DNA from: a virus
IMG/VR virus record: IMGVR_UViG_3300041406_000077
Span: 1 to 38,327 of that record
Length of the DNA stretch: 38,327 nt
Direction: 5' to 3' (one strand)
In this document: one piece after another, positions 6,444 to 13,809 of the stretch
Numbering within the stretch: the stretch's first letter is position 1
Layout: each line of letters starts with the position of its first letter
Position numbers and translations under genes: made by a program
Notes under the pieces: generated by a model
Seen by the model: the letters and a program-made list of their open reading frames with translations, nothing else
Databases searched by the model: none
Told to the model about the DNA's origin: nothing

Positions 6444-6460
6444 GTCTACGTTTTGTAGAC
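6444..6460. promoter_or_regulatory. Perfect operator palindrome in the 6412-6539 gap
   Basis: GTCTACGTTTTGTAGAC is perfectly symmetrical with six-base arms. The 128-base gap also has half-sites ATCTA at 6436 and TCTAG near 6471, and on the minus strand a small hairpin CCTGCC-GAAAG-GGTAGG near 6500. The gap has no gene; it probably holds a regulated promoter for 6411 and below. Confidence 0.72.
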
Positions 6461-6539
6461 TGCTCCATAATCTAGTACAGCCCCGGGATGGTGTCCTACC
6501 CTTTCGGCAGGCTTTTGTTTTCTGGGTGTTTACCCTCAT

Positions 6540-7148
6540 TTAGTCCCCGTCCGTTACGGCGGTGACGGCGTCCACGGGGCGCTGCGCCCCGCAGCCCGGG
6601 TTCCCGCAGCGGATGACCATTTTGTCCGGGACCACCCATAGGGCGGGGATGCCGCAGTCGGGGCAGGGTTCGGCCAGCGCGAACGGCCGCGAGGTTTCGC
6701 CCAGCATCCAGCCGGTGCGGCGTTCCAGGTGCCAGGCCCCGCGGGCGACGTCGTCCCCCAGGACGGGGTCCTCCGCGTAGACACGGGCCAGGGCGTTGGC
6801 GATGAACGCCAGCGCGGCCCGGTTCCTGACGGCCCGGTCTGTGCCCTGCGCCCACACGCCCGCGCCTTGGCCCAGGCGCAGCGCGCCGCGGATCAGCGGC
6901 AGCAGCTCGGCCAGGTAGCGGTCGATGTCGCCCAGCGCGTCCAGGATGTCCAGGCGCAGCGGGGACGCCGGGCCTGGCCGTGGCCGGACGGTGGGGACCT
7001 CTGCGCGGGCGGTGCGTCCGGTGACCAGCAGGGCGCGCAGTGTCGCGTAGCGGTCCGCGAGGGCGTCCAGGCGGCCCTGGGTGCGGGTGATGTGCGCGGC
7101 GAGGATCCGGGCCTGTTCCTCCGTGTATTCCGCCGACCAGTCAGGCAT
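6540..7148 (-). CDS. Helical protein with C-terminal zinc ribbon
   Basis: 202 residues. The first 150 are largely helical (QARILAAHITRTQGRLDALA, ALGDIDRYLAELLPLIRGAL). The C-terminus has CPDCGIPALWVVPDKMVIRC and GNPGCGAQ, a Cys4 zinc ribbon. This arrangement is common in actinophage proteins next to methyltransferases or replication genes, but no function is assigned. ATG at 7148 overlaps the stop of a 12-codon frame that links it to the methyltransferase gene. Confidence 0.72.
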   Translation of the reverse strand: MPDWSAEYTEEQARILAAHITRTQGRLDALADRYATLRALLVTGRTARAEVPTVRPRPGPASPLRLDILDALGDIDRYLAELLPLIRGALRLGQGAGVWAQGTDRAVRNRAALAFIANALARVYAEDPVLGDDVARGAWHLERRTGWMLGETSRPFALAEPCPDCGIPALWVVPDKMVIRCGNPGCGAQRPVDAVTAVTDGD

Positions 7149-7179
7149 CGCGTCCGCCGTCCATGGGTTTGCGGCTCAT
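7141..7179 (-). CDS. 12-codon bridging mini-ORF
   Basis: MSRKPMDGGRDA begins at ATG 7179, overlapping the methyltransferase stop (ATGA), and ends at a TGA overlapping the next gene's ATG at 7148. Its position closes the gap so that ribosomes can pass from gene to gene without leaving the RNA. The peptide itself may have no role. Confidence 0.35.
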   Translation of the reverse strand: MSRKPMDGGRDA

Positions 7180-8243
7180 GCCGTGCCCTCCAGGTCCAGG
7201 GGCTGCTGGTGCAGCCGGGTTTCCAGGGACATCCGCAGGTAGTCCGCGGACAGGTCTATCCCGACATAGCGCCTTCCGGTGTTCTGCGCCGCCAGGCCGG
7301 TGGTCCCGGAACCGCTGAACGGGTCCAGGACCGTGCCGCCGGGTTTGCAGCCGGACACGATGGCGCGCCTGGCGAGTTCGCGCGGCATGACCGCGAAGTG
7401 CGCGCCGGGGAATGGCTGGGTGGTGATGGTCCAGACGTCACCCGGGTTTTTGCCGTCCGGATGAGTCTGTGAATGCGCTGGGTCTGCATCCTTGCCAGTT
7501 TGCGGATGGATATGCCCGTGTCCTTTCCCGCCGTAGACGTTGTTGCCGGTCCGCCTCGCGGATGATCCTGTCTGTAGCTCCGCGGCTTTGTTGACGCCGC
7601 CGAATACGCGCGTGCCGTCCGCGGCGTCAGGATAGGCCAGGGGTTCGCGGATGGGGTCCAGGTCAAACCAGTAGCGCGGTTTCTTGCTGAACAGAAACAG
7701 GTGTTCGTACCTGGTGGATAGCCTGTCTGTGACGGATTCGGGCATGGCGTTGGGTTTGTGCCAGATGATGGCGTTTCGCAGAATCCAGCCGTCATCCTGG
7801 AGCGCGAACGCCACGCGCCAGGGGATGCCCAGCAGGTTTTTAGCGGCTACGTCCGGTGCCAGCTTCCTGGCCGTATGCCTGTCATTGGATATGCGCCCCT
7901 TGGTGTCCGGCGACGTGTACCCGGCAAGCTTGGATTTATTGCTGTATCCGCCATTATTGGATGACCTGGCGCTGTAGCTGTCGCCCAGGTTCAGCCACAG
8001 TGTCCCGTCATCGGCCAGGACGCGGCGTGTCTCGCTGAACAGTGCCCGCATGGTTTCGACGTACTGCGCGGGCGTGTCCTCCAGCCCGTACTGGCTGGGG
8101 TTCCCGTAGTCGCGCAGCCCGTAGTAAGGCGGCGAGGTCACTACGCTGTTCACAGATCCGGAGTCCAGCGAGGTCATGACCTCCAGCGCGTCACCCTGCC
8201 ACAGTGTCAGCGTGTCATCGCGGTAGAACGGTGTCCGGGTCAT
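7176..8243 (-). CDS. DNA N4-cytosine/N6-adenine methyltransferase
   Basis: 355 residues. The catalytic TSPPYYGLRDYG is at residues 36-47 and the S-adenosylmethionine site DPFSGSGTTGLAA is near residue 310, giving the beta-class order (catalytic motif first). TSPPY favours N4-cytosine, but N6-adenine members exist. The central part (about 85-290) holds the target-recognition region, with IIWHKPNAMPESV typical of the class. The start ATG at 8243 overlaps the rusA stop by ATGA. No cognate restriction enzyme is adjacent, so it is an orphan enzyme, probably protecting phage DNA from host restriction. Confidence 0.9.
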   Translation of the reverse strand: MTRTPFYRDDTLTLWQGDALEVMTSLDSGSVNSVVTSPPYYGLRDYGNPSQYGLEDTPAQYVETMRALFSETRRVLADDGTLWLNLGDSYSARSSNNGGYSNKSKLAGYTSPDTKGRISNDRHTARKLAPDVAAKNLLGIPWRVAFALQDDGWILRNAIIWHKPNAMPESVTDRLSTRYEHLFLFSKKPRYWFDLDPIREPLAYPDAADGTRVFGGVNKAAELQTGSSARRTGNNVYGGKGHGHIHPQTGKDADPAHSQTHPDGKNPGDVWTITTQPFPGAHFAVMPRELARRAIVSGCKPGGTVLDPFSGSGTTGLAAQNTGRRYVGIDLSADYLRMSLETRLHQQPLDLEGTA

Positions 8244-8707
8244 CGCCTGCCTTCCTCCAGTTCGGTGACGGTCAGCGCCAGCCCGACAGGCCGGGCGTCG
8301 GCGTAGGCTTTCCAGGAGGACAGCCCGCAGCACAGCGCGTCATCGCGCCACACGCCGGCGACGGTGAGGGCGTCGAATACGGCGCGGATGAGCTTATCCA
8401 GGTCAGGTTTCACGCCCGGCCAGGGGGGCGCTGACGGGCGCAGGATCCCGGCGTTGCGTCCGGTGCCGTAGTGCCCGGCGGGCCTTGGCAGGTAGAAACC
8501 CAGGGACGCCCGGACCGGACGGACGAACGGCCCGGACCCGGCCATGGCCCGCTGCGCCTGCCCGGCCAGCGTCGCCCGCCAGTCGGCCAGGGACGGGTTA
8601 TCGTCCACCATGACCACCCGGCCCGTTTTCGCATGCCGGAACGCGCGTTTGGATCCCTGCGGGACGGGCAGGCCCAGGACGTCCACCTGGAACGGTTCCG
8701 CTGTCAT
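8240..8707 (-). CDS. rusA: RusA-type Holliday junction resolvase
   Basis: 155 residues. It opens with VDVLGLPVPQGSKRAFRHAK, the conserved N-terminal strand of RusA. The metal-binding core is GVKPDLDKLIRAVFDALTVA then GVWRDDAL, carrying the catalytic Asp residues and Lys. It cuts four-way junctions made during recombination and replication and fits the exonuclease/RecT/SSB set in the same operon. ATG at 8707 overlaps the stop of the small membrane gene (ATGA). Confidence 0.88.
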   Translation of the reverse strand: MTAEPFQVDVLGLPVPQGSKRAFRHAKTGRVVMVDDNPSLADWRATLAGQAQRAMAGSGPFVRPVRASLGFYLPRPAGHYGTGRNAGILRPSAPPWPGVKPDLDKLIRAVFDALTVAGVWRDDALCCGLSSWKAYADARPVGLALTVTELEEGRR

Positions 8708-8847
8708 CGCCGCCACCAGGTCAGCATCCGCAGCGCCGACAGGACCAGCAGCGCCAGCACGATTCCGGCGAGCAGGCCGGCGAACAGCCCGACCAGCGCC
8801 GCGGTCATGGTCTGCGCCAGTTCCAGGAACTGCTGTCCCTCGTTCAT
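8704..8847 (-). CDS. 47-residue single-span membrane protein
   Basis: MNEGQQFLELAQTMTAALVG leads into a long hydrophobic helix (LFAGLLAGIVLALLVLSAL) and a basic WWRR end. GGAGGGCACGGC precedes ATG 8847, which overlaps the previous stop (ATGA), and its TGA overlaps the rusA start. Function unknown. Confidence 0.7.
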   Translation of the reverse strand: MNEGQQFLELAQTMTAALVGLFAGLLAGIVLALLVLSALRMLTWWRR

Positions 8848-9989
8848 GCCGTGCCCTCCAGTCCGTCCAACAGGCTCATCTGGCCGGGCAGTTCCCCGTC
8901 CGGCGTCAGCAGCAGGGCGTCATCCTCGGCCCGGAACGGTTCGCCGTCCAGCATGTCCTGGAGCGCGGCGACGGCCTGCTGGGTCACCACGCCATTGCCG
9001 CAGGCTTTCAGCATGTCCTTACTGCTGATGCCTATGGCCGGGTCCGTGATCCAGCCGGCGGGCTGGCCCATCATCCACTCGGTAAAGCGCGGCGACAGGC
9101 GCAGCGCGCCCCTGGCGTTCGGTTCCGTCGGGGACGGCGCGGGTCCCATGATGGCCTCCCAGCGCCGGATCGCCGGCTCATACGCGCCCCACTGGATCCC
9201 GCTTTCGTCCGCGAGGGACACGGCGGTGGACGGCATGGTCCGGTCACCCTTGGAGCCGCGCTGATTCGGGCCGCCCTTCTCCCCGTCCGATGCCCGCGGC
9301 GTGGGCATCATGGCCATGGCGGTGACCAAGTCAGGGCCTCCGGATCCCGGCCTGGTGAATCGTGCATAGTCCGGCCCGGACGTGGCCAGTTTCGCCTCCG
9401 GTGTCGGTAGCAGTCGGCCGCCGTTCATTTCGGCCAGGTCCTTGGCCACGCCGGGCAATAGCTTTTCCCCGTTCCGGTCCCCACTGCGGGCCTCCGACCC
9501 GCCCATGGTCATGCCCACGGTCGGCGTCGGCAGCAGTGACACCGTCGTGCGGAGGTCCATGCCCCCGTCCCCGTGCTTGCCTGGTCCGTTCGTGTCCGAA
9601 GTCCGCACCGTCGGGAGCAGCGCCACATCGTCCATCGGTTGGGGCAGCTGGTCCGGGTCCACCAGGTCCACTATCTGCCCGGACAGGCGCAGTGAGTGAT
9701 TCCGGAGCTTACACATCGCCGGGGACTCCATACCCCCGTCCGCTTCCACGGCGCGGGGCGTTCGCAGTAGTGGCAGGTGTTCGCTCTCGCCGGCGGGCGA
9801 GGATGAACACGCGGAAGCGTCCGTGCGGCGCGCCCACGTCGGCAGCTCGTAGGCCACGCCATTGGCAGTCATACCCGATGTCGGCCAGGTCGCCCAGAAC
9901 ACGTCCAAATGCCCGCAGAGCAGGCTTTCCGTTCCCGGTGTCTCCCATACATCCCGGGCAGGGTTCCAGATCGCTAATGGCTGTGGCAC
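8844..9989 (-). CDS. C5-cytosine methyltransferase C-terminal half with LPTP-repeat middle
   Basis: 381 residues. The C-terminus (LSPRFTEWMMGQPAGWITDP, then KACGNGVVTQQAVAAL) is the motif IX/X end of Dcm-like enzymes. The middle has five spaced repeats of a (L/M)(L/M)xTP or PTV type: LLRTPRAVEAD, LLPTVRTSDTNG, LLPTPTVGM, LLPTPEAKL and MMPTPRASDG. The N-terminus (WNPARDVWETPGTESLLCGH, TWPTSGMTANGVAYELPTW) is also phage-like. The start GTG at 9989 has GAGGAG six bases upstream. It overlaps the N-terminal gene out of frame by 281 bases, so both frames of that DNA appear to encode protein. Confidence 0.72.
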   Translation of the reverse strand: MPQPLAIWNPARDVWETPGTESLLCGHLDVFWATWPTSGMTANGVAYELPTWARRTDASACSSSPAGESEHLPLLRTPRAVEADGGMESPAMCKLRNHSLRLSGQIVDLVDPDQLPQPMDDVALLPTVRTSDTNGPGKHGDGGMDLRTTVSLLPTPTVGMTMGGSEARSGDRNGEKLLPGVAKDLAEMNGGRLLPTPEAKLATSGPDYARFTRPGSGGPDLVTAMAMMPTPRASDGEKGGPNQRGSKGDRTMPSTAVSLADESGIQWGAYEPAIRRWEAIMGPAPSPTEPNARGALRLSPRFTEWMMGQPAGWITDPAIGISSKDMLKACGNGVVTQQAVAALQDMLDGEPFRAEDDALLLTPDGELPGQMSLLDGLEGTA

Positions 9990-10347
9990 TGTAGGCTCCT
10001 CTGACGTTTTCCCACACGACATAGCGCGGCCTGATAACCGCGATGGCTTCCCGCATTTGCGCCCACAGGTTGGACCGGGTGCCCTCCGTCATGCCCCTGC
10101 GGCGTCCGGCGGCGGACAGGTCCTGGCACGGGGATCCGCCGGAAATGATGTCCACGGGTTCCACGGACGGCCAATGAATTTTGGTGATGTCGCCCAGATT
10201 CGGCGCGCCGGGCCAGTGGTGGGCCATGATCGCTGACGGTGCCGGGTCGAATTCGGAGTACCAGCGCAATTCCGCGTCAAAGACCTGTTCCACGGCGCGG
10301 CCCAACCCGCCGTAACCGGCGAACAGTTCACCCAGAGTCAGGGTCAT
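9709..10347 (-). CDS. C5-cytosine methyltransferase N-terminal (catalytic) half
   Basis: 212 residues. Motif I is LTLGELFAGYGGLGRAVEQV at residues 3-22. The catalytic loop GGSPCQDLS has Cys74, motif VI ENV is at 113-115, and motif VIII is GAPHGRFRVFILARRR. After about residue 185 the sequence loses similarity and stops, lacking the target-recognition domain and motifs IX-X, which lie in the overlapping frame downstream. The enzyme may be a two-subunit methyltransferase, as known for a few split C5 enzymes, or the product of frameshifting. ATG at 10347 overlaps the recT stop by ATGA. Confidence 0.85.
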   Translation of the reverse strand: MTLTLGELFAGYGGLGRAVEQVFDAELRWYSEFDPAPSAIMAHHWPGAPNLGDITKIHWPSVEPVDIISGGSPCQDLSAAGRRRGMTEGTRSNLWAQMREAIAVIRPRYVVWENVRGAYSATAISDLEPCPGCMGDTGNGKPALRAFGRVLGDLADIGYDCQWRGLRAADVGAPHGRFRVFILARRRERTPATTANAPRRGSGRGYGVPGDV

Positions 10348-11138
10348 GGCGTCAGCTCGCCCGTGGCCGGATCCACGCCGCCGGGCGTGTACGTCTGGAC
10401 CTGTTCGTCCACCTGCCTGGCCAGTGCCAGCGCCGTGGACTGCGGCAGTTCGGTGACCAGGGCACGGAAACCCGTTTTGCGGATCATGGCGTCGCGGTCC
10501 GTGGCCCAGGGTCCCCTGTCCCCTGCCGCGCCACGCGCCTTACGGTCCATTACCGCGGAAATGGGCAGGAACCTGTCCTGAACACCGGAGCCGACTTCCG
10601 CCCAGGCCAGCACGCCGATGACCTCGCGCCTGTCCTCATAGTCCAGTGGTTCCCATTGGGTGAACTTGCCGCCGCGGGTGGAATCGTAGCCGCGCCGGAA
10701 CGTGTCGCCCTCGCGGATCAGTTCCGCGCCGACGGCCCCGACCCGCCCGGAGCGGCGGGCCAGTTCCAGGAGGCCCTTGTATCCGATGATGGGCACTACC
10801 TGTTTTTCCTGCTGGCCGGTGGACCTGTTTTTGACGCTGCGCGGGGTGAGGTAGAACTCTCCCAGCAGTCCGCCGACTTCCAGGCCCAGCCGGGCGGCGG
10901 TCATGAAAGCGCCCAGGAGACTGTCCGGCGTACACATTTGCAGTTCCGGGGTCTGGCGTAGCTCCGTGATGGCGTCGCGGACGAACTTTTCCACGGCGAA
11001 GTCTTTGGGCAGGGTGCGGGCGAACTGTCCGGCCATGGATTCGACCAGGTCCACCGCCGTGGCGCGGCCCTGCTGCGCCTGCGCGTCCCCGATGGCCCGC
11101 GCGAGGTCCTGCCCGGGGTCCTGCTGCTGTTCGGTCAT
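10344..11138 (-). CDS. recT: RecT-type single-strand annealing protein
   Basis: 264 residues. LLGAFMTAARLGLEVGGLLG, EFYLTPRSV and VVPIIGYKGLLELARRSGRV form the core signature of the RecT/Redbeta family. The C-terminal KTGFRALVTELPQSTALALA matches the last conserved helix. It anneals complementary single strands exposed by the exonuclease. Its ATG directly follows the exonuclease stop (TGA ATG), so the two are made together. Confidence 0.95.
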   Translation of the reverse strand: MTEQQQDPGQDLARAIGDAQAQQGRATAVDLVESMAGQFARTLPKDFAVEKFVRDAITELRQTPELQMCTPDSLLGAFMTAARLGLEVGGLLGEFYLTPRSVKNRSTGQQEKQVVPIIGYKGLLELARRSGRVGAVGAELIREGDTFRRGYDSTRGGKFTQWEPLDYEDRREVIGVLAWAEVGSGVQDRFLPISAVMDRKARGAAGDRGPWATDRDAMIRKTGFRALVTELPQSTALALARQVDEQVQTYTPGGVDPATGELTP

Positions 11139-12158
11139 TCAGTCCTCCAGGGTAGTGATTCGCAGGGCACCGCGGCCCGTAACGGGTTCCTTGTACTTCT
11201 CCAGCAGTTCGGGGTGGTCGGCGGCCAGTTTGCGCTGGTTCAGCCGGCGGACGGTCTGCGGCTTCCAGGTGGCCAGGATGTCCCCGGATGCGGACACGAT
11301 GGCCGTCCTGCCTTTGAGGGCGGTTTCGATGGCGAATTTGGCGCGCGCCTCGGCGGTTTCCCAGATTTTGATGTTGGCGCGGGCTTCCGCGACGGCGGCG
11401 AGCTGTGCGTCCAGGTGCGGGGTGGCGGTGACGGGTTCCAGCGCTTCATCGGCGGGGAACAGGGCCGCGAGCTTGTCCGCGTCCTGGAACACGGGTTCGG
11501 GACGGACGCCCTCGATGATGTGGTGCATCCACCAGGCCCCGGCGTAGCCGATAATCTGCCCGATGACCTCCGGACTCCTGTCGATGCGGACGGGTTCCAT
11601 GAGCCTGCCCGGGCCGCCGTCGCCGCCGACGAAACACGTCACCCAGGCCATGTCGTGTCCGGTTACGGCCAGTTGCTGCTGGACCTGGACCTGGACCATG
11701 GCGGGCGGGTTCCCGTCCGTCCAGTGCCGCCTGTAGGACCTGACGGATGTGGTTTTGACTTCCAGCAGCGCCGACACCTGCGCGCCGGCGCGTCCTCGCG
11801 GGGCCAGCCCGAAATCCGGGGTGGCGAGCAGGTAGTGGAATTCCGGGTGCCGCAGCAGTCCGGGCGTGGACACCAGCTTGCCCAGGTGCGGGTATTTGCT
11901 GACGGTCCAGCGCGCCACGGTGGACTCCAGGCGCTGCCCGGCTTCCGTGGCGTCGCTGCCTTCCTCCGCGGGTTCCCCTTTGGCTGTCTTGTCCAGCCAG
12001 ACGTCCAGGCCGGTCCGGTACGGGTTCAGGCCCAGGACGGCGGCGGTGTCGGATGCGCCCAGTCCGGACCTGCGCGCCGCCAGCCAGCGGACCCTGTCGC
12101 GCCGGTAATCCTTGGCGGCGAGGATCAGGGATCCGCCGAACCCGCCAGGCGCGTCCAT
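11139..12158 (-). CDS. YqaJ/RecE-type recombination exonuclease
   Basis: 339 residues. RSGLGASDTAAVLGLNPYRT opens the YqaJ nuclease domain, with GQRLESTVA (Glu), LATPDFGL (Asp) and LLEVKTT (ExK) giving the metal site of lambda-exonuclease-like enzymes over about residues 25-190. The C-terminal third is a helical extension ending LEKYKEPVTGRGALRITTLE. It resects double-strand ends and hands single strands to RecT. ATG at 12158 shares its A with the stop of the Cro-like gene. Confidence 0.92.
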   Translation of the reverse strand: MDAPGGFGGSLILAAKDYRRDRVRWLAARRSGLGASDTAAVLGLNPYRTGLDVWLDKTAKGEPAEEGSDATEAGQRLESTVARWTVSKYPHLGKLVSTPGLLRHPEFHYLLATPDFGLAPRGRAGAQVSALLEVKTTSVRSYRRHWTDGNPPAMVQVQVQQQLAVTGHDMAWVTCFVGGDGGPGRLMEPVRIDRSPEVIGQIIGYAGAWWMHHIIEGVRPEPVFQDADKLAALFPADEALEPVTATPHLDAQLAAVAEARANIKIWETAEARAKFAIETALKGRTAIVSASGDILATWKPQTVRRLNQRKLAADHPELLEKYKEPVTGRGALRITTLED

Positions 12159-12412
12159 CAGGCCGCCGTCCCGTCCGCAGAGAAGAGTTTCGACACGGGC
12201 ACGCCCAGGACCTTGGCGATGGCGTCAGCCTTGCGGCGTTCGATGCCGCCGCGCCCCGCCGCGACGTTGCGGATGTGCTGGTGGTTTATCCCGCCCGCCG
12301 CGCCGCCCAGCCACCTGGCGCTGATGCCGGCGGCGGTCATGGCTTTGTCCAGTTCCGTGGGTTCCGTGTCCGTCCTGCGTATGGCCCTGATGTAGACGTT
12401 TACGTCCGCCAC
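12158..12412 (-). CDS. Cro-like helix-turn-helix regulator
   Basis: 84 residues from GTG 12412, seven bases after GGGAGG; an in-frame TTG at 12418 lies too close to that site. LDKAMTAAGISARWLGGAAG, then INHQHIRNVAAGRGGIERRK and ADAIAKVLGVPVSKLF is an XRE-type HTH with the usual closing helix. It is the first gene of the leftward early operon and stands back to back with the repressor across a cluster of three operators, the classic place for a Cro protein. It should repress the repressor promoter or damp early transcription. Confidence 0.78.
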   Translation of the reverse strand: MADVNVYIRAIRRTDTEPTELDKAMTAAGISARWLGGAAGGINHQHIRNVAAGRGGIERRKADAIAKVLGVPVSKLFSADGTAA

Positions 12413-12434
12413 GTCCAAACCTCCCTGTTCCGGC

Positions 12435-12451
12435 GTCTAGTATCTTTAGAC
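12435..12451. promoter_or_regulatory. Operator at the leftward early promoter
   Basis: GTCTAGTATCTTTAGAC, an exact GTCTA-N7-TAGAC match. On the minus strand it contains AAAGATACT, whose GATACT is a good -10 box about 30 bases before the ribosome site of the Cro-like gene. Binding here would shut the early operon. Confidence 0.75.
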
Positions 12452-12508
12452 GCCCTGACACTAGCAGCAGGCCGGGACGTCGTCCAGCATCCGGGGTGTT
12501 CCCGGCGC

Positions 12509-12525
12509 GTCTAGTGCTGGTAGGC
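12509..12525. promoter_or_regulatory. Middle operator of the switch region
   Basis: GTCTAGTGCTGGTAGGC, one mismatch from the 17-bp consensus, centred 74 bases from the leftward site and 46 from the rightward one. It could let bound dimers cooperate or loop. Confidence 0.6.
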
Positions 12526-12554
12526 GTTCGGACAGTGTTAGCTAGACGCTGATT

Positions 12555-12571
12555 GTCTAGAACTTGTAGAC
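12555..12571. promoter_or_regulatory. Operator at the rightward repressor promoter
   Basis: GTCTAGAACTTGTAGAC, an exact match whose right arm forms TAGACT (12567-12572), a TANNNT -10 box for rightward transcription of the repressor. An extra half-site TAGAC lies at 12543. Binding here would give autoregulation or Cro-type repression. Confidence 0.7.
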
Positions 12572-12662
12572 TCCGAATGAGTGCTACACCGTGTGGCACC
12601 ACCATGGGGACGGGAACAACACACTTATGAGCGACGACACCACCACCACACCAAGGGACCAC

Positions 12663-13109
12663 ATGCCAACCCAGCATCTGATAACCCTGGCGGACCTCAT
12701 CCGCCAGCATCAGGACCGCACGGGCGAAAGCTACTCAGACATCGCCAGGCGCGCCGGATGTTCCAAAGCCAAAATCGGGCAGCTGGCCAACATCCACCAG
12801 AACCACATGCCCAGGGCCGACACCCTGGAGCGCATATCAACAGGGCTGGGACTGCCCTTGCGCGTCATCCAGCAGGCCGCCCTGGCGTCCGCCGGGATCA
12901 TGCCCCAGGAATATGACGCCGCGCAGCGCGTGGACTTCCTCGCCGGCGTCCTGCGGGACTTCTCGGAGGATGACCTGGAGACCTGCGCGGCCATCATCAT
13001 GGCGCTCAAGGAACGCCGGGACAAAGAAACCCGGCCCGTGAAGCCCATATTCAAACCGGCACCGGCCCCGCCCGGCCCGCCGCCGTACCGGCAAAAGAAC
13101 AGGACATAG
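12663..13109 (+). CDS. Candidate immunity repressor, XRE family
   Basis: 148 residues. ITLADLIRQHQDRTGESYSD, then IARRAGCSKAKIGQLANIHQ and MPRADTLERISTGLGLPLRV form a full XRE HTH domain over about residues 5-65. The C-terminal half has an FLAGVLRDFSEDDLETCAAI helix pair suited to dimerisation, and a Pro-rich tail. There is no LexA-like peptidase signature. The start ATG at 12663 has AAGGGA just upstream; ATG 12627 is a possible longer start. It is the only sizeable regulator facing the early operon and is followed by its own terminator, so it is the best candidate for lysogeny control. Confidence 0.8.
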   Translation: MPTQHLITLADLIRQHQDRTGESYSDIARRAGCSKAKIGQLANIHQNHMPRADTLERISTGLGLPLRVIQQAALASAGIMPQEYDAAQRVDFLAGVLRDFSEDDLETCAAIIMALKERRDKETRPVKPIFKPAPAPPGPPPYRQKNRT

Positions 13110-13112
13110 GGG

Positions 13113-13147
13113 AAAGGCCCCCGGGATTAACACACCGGGGGCCTTTT
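13113..13147 (+). terminator. Rho-independent terminator of the repressor gene
   Basis: Arms AAAGGCCCCCGG and CCGGGGGCCTTTT surround a 10-base loop, with four T at the end, four bases after the repressor stop. Confidence 0.88.
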
Positions 13148-13195
13148 CACATTCAGCGACACGGCCAGCCAAAGTCGATTCGGGCGATTTATCTG

Positions 13196-13774
13196 CTGTA
13201 GTGTTCTGAATGTTGAAGCCCCGGAATTACCAGTTCCGGAGCCTCAGAGTGAATGTTCAAGTAGTGTTTGAACCTCACCGCTGGGTACAACTTTATCAAT
13301 CCAGCGTCAAGGACAAAGCCGGTCGAACGTTCATGTTCCCGGTTATTTTTTTTGACCAGCCGGGAATGCCAGGTTTTAACGCCTGCACGGCTGGACCCGT
13401 CACCGGCCATGCAGGGGCACATGCTGGGTTGGCGGGCGCGTCCGGGAAAGGCGGCGCGGGTCCCGCCTCGCAGGGTCCAATACAGGAGATGCGAGGTTAT
13501 GAGCCGTCAAAGGGCGCCCTTTGTCGAGCCATGGAACAGGGGATTTCACCAGGATACGCAAGGCCTGGAATCGAAGGGCGACCAGTCCCAACTGTGCAAC
13601 AGCCGTTGCGCCAGCGTCCATGGCAGCCGTCCGCGCCCCGCCTAACCCGCGGGGCCTGACTTTAGAGGCGAAAGCCTCACCTATACCTCATCCATACCGT
13701 ACCTATACGGACCGGTGACAAGTCAGCCTGATAAGCCATCCCCCACCACGGGGGACGCTTATCAGGCTGAACCC
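13196..13774 (+). ncRNA. Putative large ornate structured RNA
   Basis: This 580-base stretch has no convincing gene but is packed with perfect or near-perfect hairpins: CCGGAA/TTCCGG 13221-13239, GTTCAA/TTGAAC 13255-13273, CGCTGG/CCAGCG 13279-13306, TTCCCGG/CCGGGAA 13336-13366, a 12-bp stem at 13382-13415 (CCTGCA c GGCTGG, loop, CCGGCC a TGCAGG), GGCGGGCGCG/CGCG+CCCGCC 13431-13467, TCGCA/TGCGA 13468-13494, CAAAGG-GCGC-CCTTTG 13508-13523, CCAGG/CCTGG 13549-13568, GTGCAAC/GTTGCGC 13594-13611, GCCCCGC/GCGGGGC 13635-13655, GAGGC-GAAA-GCCTC 13665-13678, CCGTA-CCTA-TACGG 13697-13710 and a 14+6-bp stem at 13723-13770. The GNRA loop (GAAA) exists only on the plus strand. TAGTGT at 13199 could be its -10 box. 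Base composition at 13190-13370 is poorer in GC than the surrounding genes. Size, style and phage setting recall GOLLD and ROOL RNAs; homology is not established. Confidence 0.6.
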
Positions 13775-13809
13775 TGCCCTTTCCGCCCACCCTTCCGTCC
13801 CGGTGTCGG

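Noticed and set aside
13210-13659. 149-codon plus-strand open frame and a 77-codon minus-strand frame (13189-13422) in the structured region
   Set aside because: Neither has phage-like third-position GC bias or a recognisable domain, they lie opposite each other, and the stretch is better explained by RNA hairpins. A 48-codon frame at 13499-13645 with nearby GGAG is the only one I would keep an eye on.
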